Positions 33,105-40,071 of a DNA stretch of 64,000 bases are shown one piece after another. How positions within the stretch are numbered: position 1 is the first letter of the stretch; the number at the start of each line of letters is the position of its first letter. The position numbers and the translations under genes were made by a program. The notes beneath the pieces were generated by a model. The model was not told the origin of the DNA. It searched no databases and was given only the letters and a program-made list of their open reading frames with translations. This stretch comes from Rufibacter roseolus (lineage in GTDB: Bacteria > Bacteroidota > Bacteroidia > Cytophagales > Hymenobacteraceae): NCBI RefSeq assembly GCF_017916365.1, contig NZ_JAFMSU010000001.1, positions 62,001 through 126,000 on the forward strand. The letters run 5' to 3'.

Positions 33105-33907
33105 GTACTACTGAAACCGCATCTAACTACGATCATCTAGAGCAGATGAGCGTGCAGGAACTCCTCACCAACATCAACAAAGAAGACAAAACCGTGCCTT
33201 TGGCGGTGGAGAAAGCCATTCCGCAGCTGGAGAAACTGGTGAAGGCCACGGTGGCTAAACTGAAAGAAGGCGGCCGCCTGTTTTACATTGGCGCGGGTAC
33301 CAGCGGCCGTTTGGGCGTGGTAGATGCGTCTGAGTGCCCACCTACGTTTGGGGTGCCGTTTGATCTGGTCATCGGGATCATGGCCGGCGGCGACAAAGCC
33401 ATCCGGAAAGCCGTGGAGTTTGCCGAGGACGACGACCAGCAGGCCATCATTGACCTGGACGCGTACGGCGTGAACGAGAAAGACGTGGTAGTGGGCATCG
33501 CGGCCTCGGGCCGAACCCCTTACGTGATTGGCGGCCTGCAGGCCTGCAACGAGCGCGGCATCACTACGGGCTGCATTGTCTGCAACGCCGACAGCAAAGT
33601 GGCCGCCGTGGCCAAGTTCCCGGTAGAGGTAGTGACCGGCCCCGAGTTCCTGACCGGCAGCACCCGCATGAAAGCCGGTACCGCCCAGAAACTGGCCCTG
33701 AACATGCTCACCACCTCCACCATGATCCAGCTGGGCCGTGTGAAAGGCAACAAGATGGTAGACATGCAGCTCACGAACCACAAACTGGTAGACCGTGGTG
33801 TACGCATGATCATGGATGAACTGAATATCTCTGAAGAGAAAGCCAAGGAGCTACTGGAGCTGCACGGCAGCGTGCGGTCGGCCATCACCTCGGCGGCTGA
33901 GCACTAG
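33101..33907 (+). CDS. murQ: N-acetylmuramic acid 6-phosphate etherase
   Basis: A 268-residue SIS-domain lyase that cleaves the lactyl ether of MurNAc-6-P to give GlcNAc-6-P and lactate. Motifs: GRLFYIGAGTSGRLGVVDASECPPTFG (substrate loop with catalytic Glu), GIAASGRTPYVIG and VVTGPEFLTGSTRMKAGTAQKLALNM. It is about 30 residues shorter than E. coli MurQ, with the short C-terminal tail seen in Bacteroidetes forms. Coupled to the upstream kinase by an ATGA overlap. No PTS is seen, so MurNAc would enter unphosphorylated. P36 copy 16 and a terminator follow. Confidence 0.95.
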   Translation: MSTTETASNYDHLEQMSVQELLTNINKEDKTVPLAVEKAIPQLEKLVKATVAKLKEGGRLFYIGAGTSGRLGVVDASECPPTFGVPFDLVIGIMAGGDKAIRKAVEFAEDDDQQAIIDLDAYGVNEKDVVVGIAASGRTPYVIGGLQACNERGITTGCIVCNADSKVAAVAKFPVEVVTGPEFLTGSTRMKAGTAQKLALNMLTTSTMIQLGRVKGNKMVDMQLTNHKLVDRGVRMIMDELNISEEKAKELLELHGSVRSAITSAAEH

Positions 33908-33914
33908 GATTTCT

Positions 33915-33950
33915 GTTTAGGGGCTGTTTTCTGCAAAATGGCCCTGAAAC
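33915..33950. repeat. P36 palindrome copy 16
   Basis: Left GTTTAGGGGCTGTTTT, loop CTGC, right AAAATGGCCCTGAAAC. Starts 8 nt after the murQ stop; the flank TTTCT precedes it, pairing with the CAGAA flank in other copies. Confidence 0.85.
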
Positions 33951-33958
33951 AAATCCAG

Positions 33959-33991
33959 GAAGATCCGCCCGTGACCGGCGGATCTTTTTTT
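33959..33991 (+). terminator. Terminator after murQ
   Basis: AAGATCCGCC pairs with GGCGGATCTT with a 7-nt loop and a T run of seven. It lies 9 nt after P36 copy 16. Confidence 0.92.
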
Positions 33992-34057
33992 ATGCCGTTC
34001 TGCCATCCATCTAAAGAGTTTCTGCGTTATGCAATTCTGCAGTCATTCACTATTGCC

Positions 34058-34627
34058 ATGCACACCATTGAACCTTTCTATAACTGGATAGAGGCGTACT
34101 CTGCCTCCGAAGACGAACGCTCGCCGCTGTATGGCGCCGAGAACAACGAGAACGAATACACGCACACCATCTACGGGTACTACATCCACCCGCAGTGGGA
34201 CGACATTGATTCTGAGACGCTCTTCATCAAAATACTGTACGTTGACTACCATGACAACTACGCCGTGATAGAGCTCATTGGCGAGTGGAACGATACGCTC
34301 AACAATGACATCATGACCCTGAAGCGAAACGTGCTGGACTTGATGATTGGGGAGGGCATCAACCACTACATCCTCATTGGGGAGAACGTCTTTAATTTCC
34401 ATGGCTCAGATGATTCTTACTACGAGGAGTGGTTTGAGGAAGTGGAGGAAGGCTGGATTGCGGCCATCGGGTTTCAGGAGTTTGTGGTGCAGGAGATGCA
34501 GCAGTACCACCTGGACTATTACATCAACTTTGGCGGTAACCTGGACAAAATTCCATGGCGCACCCTGGCGCCGCCGCAACTCTTCAACGTGGTAGACAGC
34601 ATGATCCAACGCCGGCTGGGTGCCTGA
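34058..34627 (+). CDS. Conserved Bacteroidetes protein of unknown function
   Basis: A 189-residue acidic protein, mostly helical, rich in Trp, Tyr and Phe, with blocks PLYGAENNENEYTHTIYGYYIHPQWDDI, FIKILYVDYHDNYAVIELIGEW, NHYILIGENVFNFHGSDDSYYEEWFEEVEEG and INFGGNLDKIPWRTLAPPQLFNVVDSM. Homologues starting MHTIEP..NW are known from Bacteroidetes, without a function. The ATG at 34058 is chosen because a longer frame would run through the murQ terminator and P36 copy 16. Followed immediately by P36 copy 17. Confidence 0.75.
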   Translation: MHTIEPFYNWIEAYSASEDERSPLYGAENNENEYTHTIYGYYIHPQWDDIDSETLFIKILYVDYHDNYAVIELIGEWNDTLNNDIMTLKRNVLDLMIGEGINHYILIGENVFNFHGSDDSYYEEWFEEVEEGWIAAIGFQEFVVQEMQQYHLDYYINFGGNLDKIPWRTLAPPQLFNVVDSMIQRRLGA

Positions 34628-34663
34628 GTTTCTGCGCCGTTTTCTGTAAAACAGGCCCTAAAC
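34628..34663. repeat. P36 palindrome copy 17
   Basis: Left GTTTCTGCGCCGTTTT, loop CTGT, right AAAACAGGCCCTAAAC. It begins at the base after the stop codon. Confidence 0.8.
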
Positions 34664-34726
34664 ACATCTGCTTCCCAGTAAGGAAACCTTGTAAACGATC
34701 TTCCTTTATCGGTCCTCATGAGGCAT

Positions 34727-34770
34727 AAACAAAAAGAGACGGCACCAATCGGCACCGTCTCTTTTTGTTT
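34727..34770. terminator. Bidirectional terminator
   Basis: AAACAAAAAGAGACGG pairs with CCGTCTCTTTTTGTTT (16 bp) around 12 nt. It separates the convergent unknown-protein gene and the first small lipoprotein gene. Confidence 0.9.
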
Positions 34771-34786
34771 GTTCTTACGGAAGAAC

Positions 34787-34981
34787 TTAGTTTGGATCCG
34801 CAGCGTCAACGCTGTCTTCCCGCTCCTCGGCAGCTTCCTCTGGTCCGGAGTTGTCAGCGTCGTCTTGAATGTCCTCGGTTTTTTCTGTTTGGTCTTCAAC
34901 CTGGTTTTCTTTGGCAGAATCACAGGAAGCGAAGGTCATCATACCAGCGGCCATGGCCACCATTAAGAATGTCTTTTTCAT
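34787..34981 (-). CDS. Small lipoprotein A
   Basis: A 64-residue lipoprotein: signal MKKTFLMVAMAAGMMTFASC with lipobox Cys20, then a short, very acidic chain (DSAKENQVEDQTEKTEDIQDD, ending DAADPN). It aligns over its whole length with the next gene (MKKT, S/A-CDS, KEN, EDQxEK, DSVD/DSID, DP): a tandem duplicate. The leader ACAAAATAAAACT directly before ATG is identical in three genes of this window. Confidence 0.8.
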   Translation of the reverse strand: MKKTFLMVAMAAGMMTFASCDSAKENQVEDQTEKTEDIQDDADNSGPEEAAEEREDSVDAADPN

Positions 34982-34994
34982 AGTTTTATTTTGT
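34982..34994 (-). promoter_or_regulatory. Shared A-rich translation leader, copy 1
   Basis: Minus strand ACAAAATAAAACT directly before ATG. The same 13 nt precede the ATG at 35226 and 63667. Bacteroidetes ribosomes favour A-rich leaders over Shine-Dalgarno pairing, so it may be a strong translation element. Confidence 0.5.
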
Positions 34995-35031
34995 GTGTAG
35001 GGCTAATGTGCGGTGCGAGATCAGGTTTGCC

Positions 35032-35226
35032 TTATTCTGGATCTACCTGATCAATACTATCCTTGGCTTGTCTGGCTTGTCGGGCCAAAGTAGTGTCTCC
35101 GGCCATCTCGGCATGGGTTTCTACTTTTTCTGCTTGATCTTCCATGTTATTTTCCTTCTTAGAATCGCAGGCGGAGAAACTCACCAGGCCACCCAAGAAA
35201 GCAAACAGAACCAATGTCTTTTTCAT
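35032..35226 (-). CDS. Small lipoprotein B (paralogue of A)
   Basis: A 64-residue lipoprotein (MKKTLVLFAFLGGLVSFSAC, then DSKKENNMEDQAEKVETHAEM), ending DSIDQVDPE. It matches the neighbouring lipoprotein in length, lipobox, the KEN-EDQ-EK core and the DP end. The ATG at 35226 is preferred to one 13 codons upstream, as it gives the normal signal and keeps the shared leader. The role is unknown; a stress or surface-coat function is only a guess. Confidence 0.8.
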   Translation of the reverse strand: MKKTLVLFAFLGGLVSFSACDSKKENNMEDQAEKVETHAEMAGDTTLARQARQAKDSIDQVDPE

Positions 35227-35239
35227 AGTTTTATTTTGT
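35227..35239 (-). promoter_or_regulatory. Shared A-rich translation leader, copy 2
   Basis: ACAAAATAAAACT directly upstream of lipoprotein B, identical to the leader of lipoprotein A and of the small membrane protein at 63667. Confidence 0.5.
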
Positions 35240-35407
35240 CTGAACGGATAATCTCTTCTAAGCACTCTTTCTTTCTAGCGCACAGCAAATGAGCGGCTTA
35301 CACAGAAAGCTTTATGCTTCTTGGGCATATGTACGCATGTATGGGAAAATGGATATATTTTCAAGACCTGATATAAGAACAATGCAATCACATTCTTTTA
35401 AACGAAC

Positions 35408-35455
35408 AAAGGCGCAGACCCTTCCTGAAATTCAACAGGAGTGGCCCGCGCCTTT
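35408..35455 (-). terminator. Hairpin after small lipoprotein C
   Basis: AAAGGCGC pairs with GCGCCTTT, with an inner stem TCCTG/CAGGA. It lies 28 nt past the stop of lipoprotein C on the minus strand. T-rich ends are modest. Confidence 0.6.
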
Positions 35456-35482
35456 GCAAATAAGGTTATGTGAAACTGGTAC

Positions 35483-35698
35483 TTAGTTTCCGTCTGACAG
35501 AGAATCTGTAGCCAGAGAATCAGTGCTTAGCCCGGCAGTATCCACGGGCGCTGCGGTGGTCTCGGCAACATCTGTGGCATGGGTGGCATCTTCCATGGTA
35601 GCGGAAGACGGGGCGGCGGTTTCCTGTGCTTCTTTTGATTCACAGGCAGAGAAAGACAACAAAGCTGCTGCTGCCACAAACGATAAAATAGTCCTCAT
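35483..35698 (-). CDS. Small lipoprotein C
   Basis: A 71-residue lipoprotein: MRTILSFVAAAALLSFSAC with lipobox Cys19, then a Ser/Thr/Ala/Asp-rich low-complexity tail (repeats of TDSLATDSLS type). It follows A and B in the same orientation and shares the size and lipobox with them, but the tail differs. Probably surface- or periplasm-exposed; no function known. Confidence 0.75.
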   Translation of the reverse strand: MRTILSFVAAAALLSFSACESKEAQETAAPSSATMEDATHATDVAETTAAPVDTAGLSTDSLATDSLSDGN

Positions 35699-35771
35699 AG
35701 ATAAAGGTTAATAATACAGGGTTAGGTAGTAGTAGGTATGTCGCGGGTAGAAAGAAACAGGCAGTAGCCGC

Positions 35772-37085
35772 CTATTTCTTTCTGAATACTAAGTTAACGG
35801 GCACGCCCTCAAAACCAAAATGCTCGCGCAGACGATTCTCCAGGTAGCGTGTGTAAGACTCTTTGATATACTGCGGCAGGTTGCAGAAAAACGCGAACGT
35901 AGGTGTGTGCGTGGGCAACTGCGTCACATATTTGATCTTCACAAACTTGCCTTTGATGGATGGCGGCGGATAGCGCTCAATCTCCTTCAGCATGGCATCA
36001 TTCAGCTTGGAGGTTGGGATCTTCATGGAGCGGTTTTCATACACGTCTATGGCGGTTTCAATGGCCTTGTGCACGCGCTGCTTGTTCAGCACGGAGATAA
36101 ACACGATGGGTGGGTACGCGATAGGCGCGATCTTCTCCCGGATGGCGTTCTCCATGTCACGCATGGTGTTGGTTTCTTTCTCCACCAGGTCCCACTTGTT
36201 CACCAGAATCACCAATCCTTTGCGGTTTTTATCGGCTAGCCCGATGATGTTCATGTCCTGGGCTTCCAGACCACGGGTAGCATCCAGCATCACAATCACA
36301 ATGTCGCTTTCCTCCAATGCCCGCACTGACCGCAGCACAGAGTAAAACTCTATGTCTTCGTGCACTTTGCTTTTCTTCCGGAGCCCGGCGGTATCCACAA
36401 TGATGAACTCTTTGCCGTAGGCGTTGTAGTGCGAGTGGATAGAGTCACGGGTGGTACCGGCGATATCGGTCACGATGTTGCGGTCCTCGCCCAGCAGCAG
36501 GTTCACGAACGACGATTTACCTACGTTTGGTCTACCTACCACGGCAATGCGCGGAATACCAGCCTCGGGGTTCTCAATGCCTTCCTCGGGGAAATGGGAT
36601 ACTACGGCATCCAGCAATTCACCGGTACCCGAGCCGTTCTGGCTGGAAACCGGGAAGATCTCGTTCTCAAAACCCAACGCGTAAAATTCCCCAGACAAGT
36701 GACCGCGGGCGTGCGTATCGGCTTTGTTGGCCACAATGTACACGGGCTTATCGGTGCGGCGCAGCACGTTGGCGAACTCCTCGTCCAGACCGGTGAGGCC
36801 TGCCTCCACGTCTACCATGAACAGAATCACATCGGCCTCTTTGATGGCCAGTTCCACCTGCTTCCGGATTTCCTCCTCAAAAATGTCATCTGACCCGTGC
36901 ACGTATCCGCCGGTGTCAATGACAGTGAAATATTTGCCTGTCCACTCGCCGTGGCCATAATGCCGGTCACGGGTAACGCCGCTCACGTTGTCCATGATGG
37001 CTTTGCGCTGACCTACCAGACGGTTAAACAGGGTTGATTTGCCCACGTTGGGGCGTCCTACAATGGCGATTGTATTTTGTGCCAT
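35772..37085 (-). CDS. der: GTPase Der (EngA)
   Basis: A 437-residue ribosome-assembly GTPase for the 50S subunit, with two G domains and a KH-like C-terminus. First domain: GRPNVGKSTLFNRL, DTGGY, NKAD. Second: GRPNVGKSSFVNLLLGE, DTAGL, NKWD. The C-terminal part (YPPPSIKGKFVKIKYVTQLPTHTPTFAFFCN) is typical. A single gene; P36 copy 18 lies 16 nt upstream of its ATG. Era is the next gene on the same strand, beyond a 343-nt repeat-rich gap. Confidence 0.97.
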   Translation of the reverse strand: MAQNTIAIVGRPNVGKSTLFNRLVGQRKAIMDNVSGVTRDRHYGHGEWTGKYFTVIDTGGYVHGSDDIFEEEIRKQVELAIKEADVILFMVDVEAGLTGLDEEFANVLRRTDKPVYIVANKADTHARGHLSGEFYALGFENEIFPVSSQNGSGTGELLDAVVSHFPEEGIENPEAGIPRIAVVGRPNVGKSSFVNLLLGEDRNIVTDIAGTTRDSIHSHYNAYGKEFIIVDTAGLRKKSKVHEDIEFYSVLRSVRALEESDIVIVMLDATRGLEAQDMNIIGLADKNRKGLVILVNKWDLVEKETNTMRDMENAIREKIAPIAYPPIVFISVLNKQRVHKAIETAIDVYENRSMKIPTSKLNDAMLKEIERYPPPSIKGKFVKIKYVTQLPTHTPTFAFFCNLPQYIKESYTRYLENRLREHFGFEGVPVNLVFRKK

Positions 37086-37101
37086 ATCAATTGGAATGTG
37101 C

Positions 37102-37137
37102 GTTTTGAGGCTCCTTTTCGGGAATCGCTCCCAAAAC
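37102..37137. repeat. P36 palindrome copy 18
   Basis: Left GTTTTGAGGCTCCTTT, loop TCGG, right GAATCGCTCCCAAAAC. Flanks GC before and GC after extend the pairing. It is in the der leader. Confidence 0.75.
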
Positions 37138-37271
37138 GCGGGTTAAACCTGCGGTATCGCCTCCGTGGCGCCGCTAGGGAATTGTTGGTATTTAGTTATT
37201 AGTGTTTGGTTGTTAATTGATCAGCTCTTAGCTTCTCTCCAACCGCAACTACTTAATTTACGCTTTCTTCT

Positions 37272-37367
37272 CTTTGTCATCTTGGAAAGATCTTGTAGGC
37301 GAACTAGAATGGCTTTGATTAACCATTCTACCGTTTGCTACCAAGATCCTTTCAGGATGACAGAAAG
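37272..37367. repeat. Inverted repeat, second copy of the GTCATCCTGGAAGGATCTTG family
   Basis: Arms 37272-37312 and 37323-37367 with a 10-nt loop. Related to the copy at 31557-31718 but more diverged, with shorter loop. Confidence 0.75.
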
Positions 37368-37389
37368 GAGATATAAACATGTGTACAAT

Positions 37390-37434
37390 GAAAAATTTGC
37401 ACATTTTCACATCTCCAAATTTTCAAATCTAAAT
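37390..37434. repeat. ACATTTTCACATCTCC-type repeat at the era 3' end
   Basis: ACATTTTCACATCTCC and TTCAAATCT reappear in a related form at 41030-41059, at the 3' end of proS. It overlaps the last codons of era. Confidence 0.5.
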
Positions 37435-38319
37435 GCTGTTATAGCCGAAACGGTCCAGGAGGCGTTTGTCGGCGCGCCAGTTCTCGTTCACGCGTACGTA
37501 GAGATCCAGGAACACTTTCTTCTGGAAGAACTCTTCCATGTCTATACGGGCCTGGGTGCCTACTTTCTTGAGCGCGGCGCCTTTGTCACCAATCACAATG
37601 CCTTTCTGACTTTTGCGCTCCACGCTGATCTCGGCACGCATTCTGATGATGTCGTCATCTTCCTTGAACTCCTCAATCACCACCTCGCAACTGTAAGGGA
37701 TTTCTTTTTTGTAGTTGAGAAAAATTTTCTCCCTTATCATCTCAGCCGCAAAGAAACGCTCAGGCTTGTCGGTTAGTTCATCTTTGGGATAATACGCCGG
37801 ATGCTCGGGCAGCAAGTCCAGAATTTTCTGGAACACCCCCTCCGTACCCTGGCTGTGCAGCGCCGAGATGGGCAGGTATTCCTGTGCCGGCAACTGCTCT
37901 TTCCAGTATTCTATTTTAGCGACTACCTCTTCCTGGTTGGCCTGGTCAATCTTGTTAATGAGCAGCAGAATGGGCGCTTTGGCTTTGCGCAGCCGCTCTA
38001 CCACCTCGCTCTCATCGTGCTTTTCGTAGATATCAGTCACGAACAAGATCACATCGGCGTCTTCCAGGGAAGCGTGTACAAAGCGCATCATAGACTCATG
38101 CAGCTCATACTGCGGCTGAATGATGCCGGGCGTGTCTGAGTACACAATCTGGAAATCCTCTGAGTTGAGGATACCCATGATGCGGTGGCGGGTAGTTTGG
38201 GCTTTAGAGGTGATGATGGAGAGTTTCTCGCCTACCATCACGTTCATCAACGTGGACTTGCCTACGTTAGGCTTGCCTATGATGCTTACAAACCCTGCTT
38301 TGTGCGGCTTCTCTGCCAT
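37429..38319 (-). CDS. era: GTPase Era
   Basis: A 296-residue GTPase of 16S rRNA maturation. G domain: GKPNVGKSTLMNVMVGE, DTPGI, NKID. The KH domain is at the C-terminus (EVVIEEFKEDD, IVIGDKGAALKKVGTQARIDMEEFFQKKVFLDLYVRV, ENWR). The ATG at 38319 is chosen over a GTG two codons earlier, because an unusually perfect Shine-Dalgarno (AGGAGGTG) ends three bases before this ATG. The gene's end overlaps a repeat unit. Confidence 0.97.
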   Translation of the reverse strand: MAEKPHKAGFVSIIGKPNVGKSTLMNVMVGEKLSIITSKAQTTRHRIMGILNSEDFQIVYSDTPGIIQPQYELHESMMRFVHASLEDADVILFVTDIYEKHDESEVVERLRKAKAPILLLINKIDQANQEEVVAKIEYWKEQLPAQEYLPISALHSQGTEGVFQKILDLLPEHPAYYPKDELTDKPERFFAAEMIREKIFLNYKKEIPYSCEVVIEEFKEDDDIIRMRAEISVERKSQKGIVIGDKGAALKKVGTQARIDMEEFFQKKVFLDLYVRVNENWRADKRLLDRFGYNSI

Positions 38320-38322
38320 TTT

Positions 38323-38330
38323 CACCTCCT
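38323..38330 (-). promoter_or_regulatory. Perfect Shine-Dalgarno of era
   Basis: AGGAGGTG, with five bases between GGAGG and the ATG. Most genes here have A-rich leaders without this motif, so it stands out, and it fixes the start codon. Confidence 0.8.
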
Positions 38331-38345
38331 TTTTAAAATAGTTTG

Positions 38346-38353
38346 CAAAGGTA
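38346..38353 (-). promoter_or_regulatory. -7 promoter box of era
   Basis: TACCTTTG on the minus strand (TAnnTTTG), about 27 nt upstream of the ATG. No clear -33 element. Confidence 0.55.
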
Positions 38354-38422
38354 CGGCTTTTTAACGAGTTCTCCCTCAGGAGCTAAAAGTCTGTCTTTTA
38401 GGTACGCAGTAACCCGGCTTAC

Positions 38423-38458
38423 GTTTTGTAGCTGTTTTCTGGAAAACAGCTCAGAAAA
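38423..38458. repeat. P36 palindrome copy 19
   Basis: Left GTTTTGTAGCTGTTTT, loop CTGG, right AAAACAGCTCAGAAAA; the inner ten pairs are perfect. It lies on the era side of a 41-bp inverted repeat. Confidence 0.85.
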
Positions 38459-38477
38459 ATATCAAAGGTCTTCCTGG

Positions 38478-38617
38478 CCTCCGCTGGCGCGAGCTTCCAG
38501 CTCGTGTCCGCACGCGTTGCGGGATTACCCCTGTTGATTGTTCCGGAATATTATTGTTCTGAAAAAGAGGATCAGGAACGCGTGCGGACACGAGCTGGAA
38601 GCTCGCGCCAGCGGAGG
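38478..38617. repeat. Perfect 41-bp inverted repeat
   Basis: Arms 38478-38518 and 38577-38617 are exact reverse complements (CCTCCGCTGGCGCGAGCTTC at the left end), with 58 nt between. Each arm contains GAGCTTCCAGCTC, a small palindrome. It is flanked by P36 copies 19 and 20. No coding frame lies inside. Confidence 0.97.
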
Positions 38618-38695
38618 AATGTGTTTTTGGGAAAGTGAAGTCTGCTTTATTCTCAAAGAAGAGTTAAAACATTTTCCTGTCCTATCCGCTTATCA

Positions 38696-38731
38696 GCTTT
38701 AGGCTTGTTTCCCAGAAAACAACCTTGAAAC
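38696..38731. repeat. P36 palindrome copy 20
   Basis: Left GCTTTAGGCTTGTTTC, loop CCAG, right AAAACAACCTTGAAAC, then CAGAAG. It lies on the hemH side of the 41-bp inverted repeat. Confidence 0.75.
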
Positions 38732-38823
38732 AGAAGTAGTCGTCTCTATAAGACATTGTTATTATCTATAGGAAAATGATGCATATCATGCCTTTGGCCC
38801 GTGCCAACTGCTTCTCAAATCCG

Positions 38824-38831
38824 TATCTTTG
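38824..38831 (+). promoter_or_regulatory. -7 promoter box of hemH
   Basis: TATCTTTG matches TAnnTTTG, 18 nt before the ATG. A TTTG lies 27 nt upstream, longer than the usual spacing. Confidence 0.5.
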
Positions 38832-38849
38832 CAGCTCAATTGAAAGCGT

Positions 38850-39878
38850 ATGAAAAGTGGAGCCACTGGCAAAACAGGAGTATTATTAGTGAACCTCGGC
38901 ACGCCGGACTCTCCCAGCGTACCGCACGTGCGCAAATACCTGCGCGAATTCTTATTAGACAAACGGGTGCTGGACATTGCGGCGCCTAACAGATACATGC
39001 TGGTGAACGGCGTAATTGCCCCTTTCCGGGCCCCAAAATCGGCGAAGATCTATGCTCAGTTATGGACCGAGCGCGGCTCGCCATTGCTATTCCACGGCTT
39101 GGACCTACAGCGGATGGTGCAGGAGAAACTGGGCAAGGATTACCACGTGGCGTTTGGCATGCGGTACCAGAGTCCCAGCATTGAGAAGGCGCTAAGGGAG
39201 TTGCAGGAGAAAGTGGTGGACCGCATTGTGGTGTTGCCGCTGTTCCCGCAGTACGCCTCGGCCAGTACCGGATCTGTACAGGAGAAGGTGATGGAGATTG
39301 TGAGCAAGTGGGAAGTGATTCCCGATATCAGGTTCATCAGCACGTTCTGCAACCATCCTGGCTTTATTGGTACCTTCGCCGAGATCGCCCGCGAGCACAT
39401 GGCCAAGCGCGACTATGACCATTTCGTGTTCAGCTACCACGGTCTGCCCGAGCGCCAGATTTTGAAGGCCAGCACCAAAGGCTATTGCCAGCTAGGTGCC
39501 TGCTGCAACACGTACCACAGCCGTAACCGCTACTGCTACCGGGCCCAGTGTTTTGAGACCTCGCGGCAATTGGCCAAAGCCCTGAACATCCCCGAAGACA
39601 AGTACACCGTCTCTTTCCAATCCCGTTTAGGAAAAGATCCGTGGCTGCAACCCTACACCGATTTTATCTTGAAAGACCTGGCCGCTGCCGGCGTGAAAAG
39701 CGTGCTGGCGTTCAGCCCCGCCTTTGTGGCCGACTGTCTGGAAACTACCATTGAGGTAGGAAAGGAATTCAAGGAGGAATTTGAGGCGGCTGGCGGAGAG
39801 CACTGGCAACTGGTGGAGAGCTGCAATACGCATCCCATCTGGATCAATGCCGTGACGCAGATGGTGCTGGAAGCCTAG
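38850..39878 (+). CDS. hemH: Ferrochelatase with Cys-rich insertion
   Basis: A 342-residue enzyme that inserts Fe(II) into protoporphyrin IX, the last step of this heme route. Seen are LLVNLGTPDSP, the catalytic His197 in FSYHGLPER, TFCNHPGF, and PAFVADCLETTIEV with the conserved Glu. Between SYHGLPER and CFETSRQLA lies an insertion with Cys213, Cys218, Cys219, Cys229 and Cys234 that is absent from E. coli HemH. Internal Cys clusters of this kind hold a [2Fe-2S] centre in Myxococcus and Bdellovibrio ferrochelatases; the same is inferred here. It faces the LOG gene across a gap made of nested repeats. Confidence 0.95.
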   Translation: MKSGATGKTGVLLVNLGTPDSPSVPHVRKYLREFLLDKRVLDIAAPNRYMLVNGVIAPFRAPKSAKIYAQLWTERGSPLLFHGLDLQRMVQEKLGKDYHVAFGMRYQSPSIEKALRELQEKVVDRIVVLPLFPQYASASTGSVQEKVMEIVSKWEVIPDIRFISTFCNHPGFIGTFAEIAREHMAKRDYDHFVFSYHGLPERQILKASTKGYCQLGACCNTYHSRNRYCYRAQCFETSRQLAKALNIPEDKYTVSFQSRLGKDPWLQPYTDFILKDLAAAGVKSVLAFSPAFVADCLETTIEVGKEFKEEFEAAGGEHWQLVESCNTHPIWINAVTQMVLEA

Positions 39879-39938
39879 AGCAGGATTTTCTGGATTAGAA
39901 TAATTTTCAGGATTAGGTTATTAATTAAAGAAAGAGGC

Positions 39939-39973
39939 GTTTGGGGCTGTTTATGTAAAAACAGCTCCCAAAC
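39939..39973. repeat. P36 palindrome copy 21
   Basis: GTTTGGGGCTGTTT pairs with AAACAGCTCCCAAAC with one bulged T; flanks GGC and GCC extend it. It is 35 nt long, the only copy not 36. Confidence 0.85.
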
Positions 39974-39984
39974 GCCTTCTTATT

Positions 39985-40036
39985 TTTAGCTGATACGAGA
40001 CTTCTGCCTCCAGGCAGAAGTCTCGTATCAGCTAAA
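39985..40036. terminator. Perfect 25-bp hairpin between hemH and LOG genes
   Basis: TTTAGCTGATACGAGACTTC and following bases pair exactly with the reverse complement, stem 39985-40009 with 40012-40036, two bases between. It could serve as a bidirectional terminator, or be a second repeat element. Confidence 0.6.
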
Positions 40037-40071
40037 TCCTGAAAATCATTATAATCCAAAAAGTCCTGCTT

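Larger units (their letters stand above)
39879..40070. repeat. Nested inverted repeat filling the hemH-LOG gap
   Basis: Outer arms 39879-39915 and 40033-40070 (AGCAGGATTTTCTGGATTAG type) pair at about nine of ten positions and touch the stop codons of both convergent genes. Inside are P36 copy 21 and a perfect 25-bp hairpin at 39985-40036. There is almost no other sequence. Confidence 0.85.

Noticed and set aside
33938..34057. 40-codon N-terminal extension of the gene at 34058
   Set aside because: The extension would cross P36 copy 16 and the murQ terminator; homologue-like sequence starts at MHTIEP.
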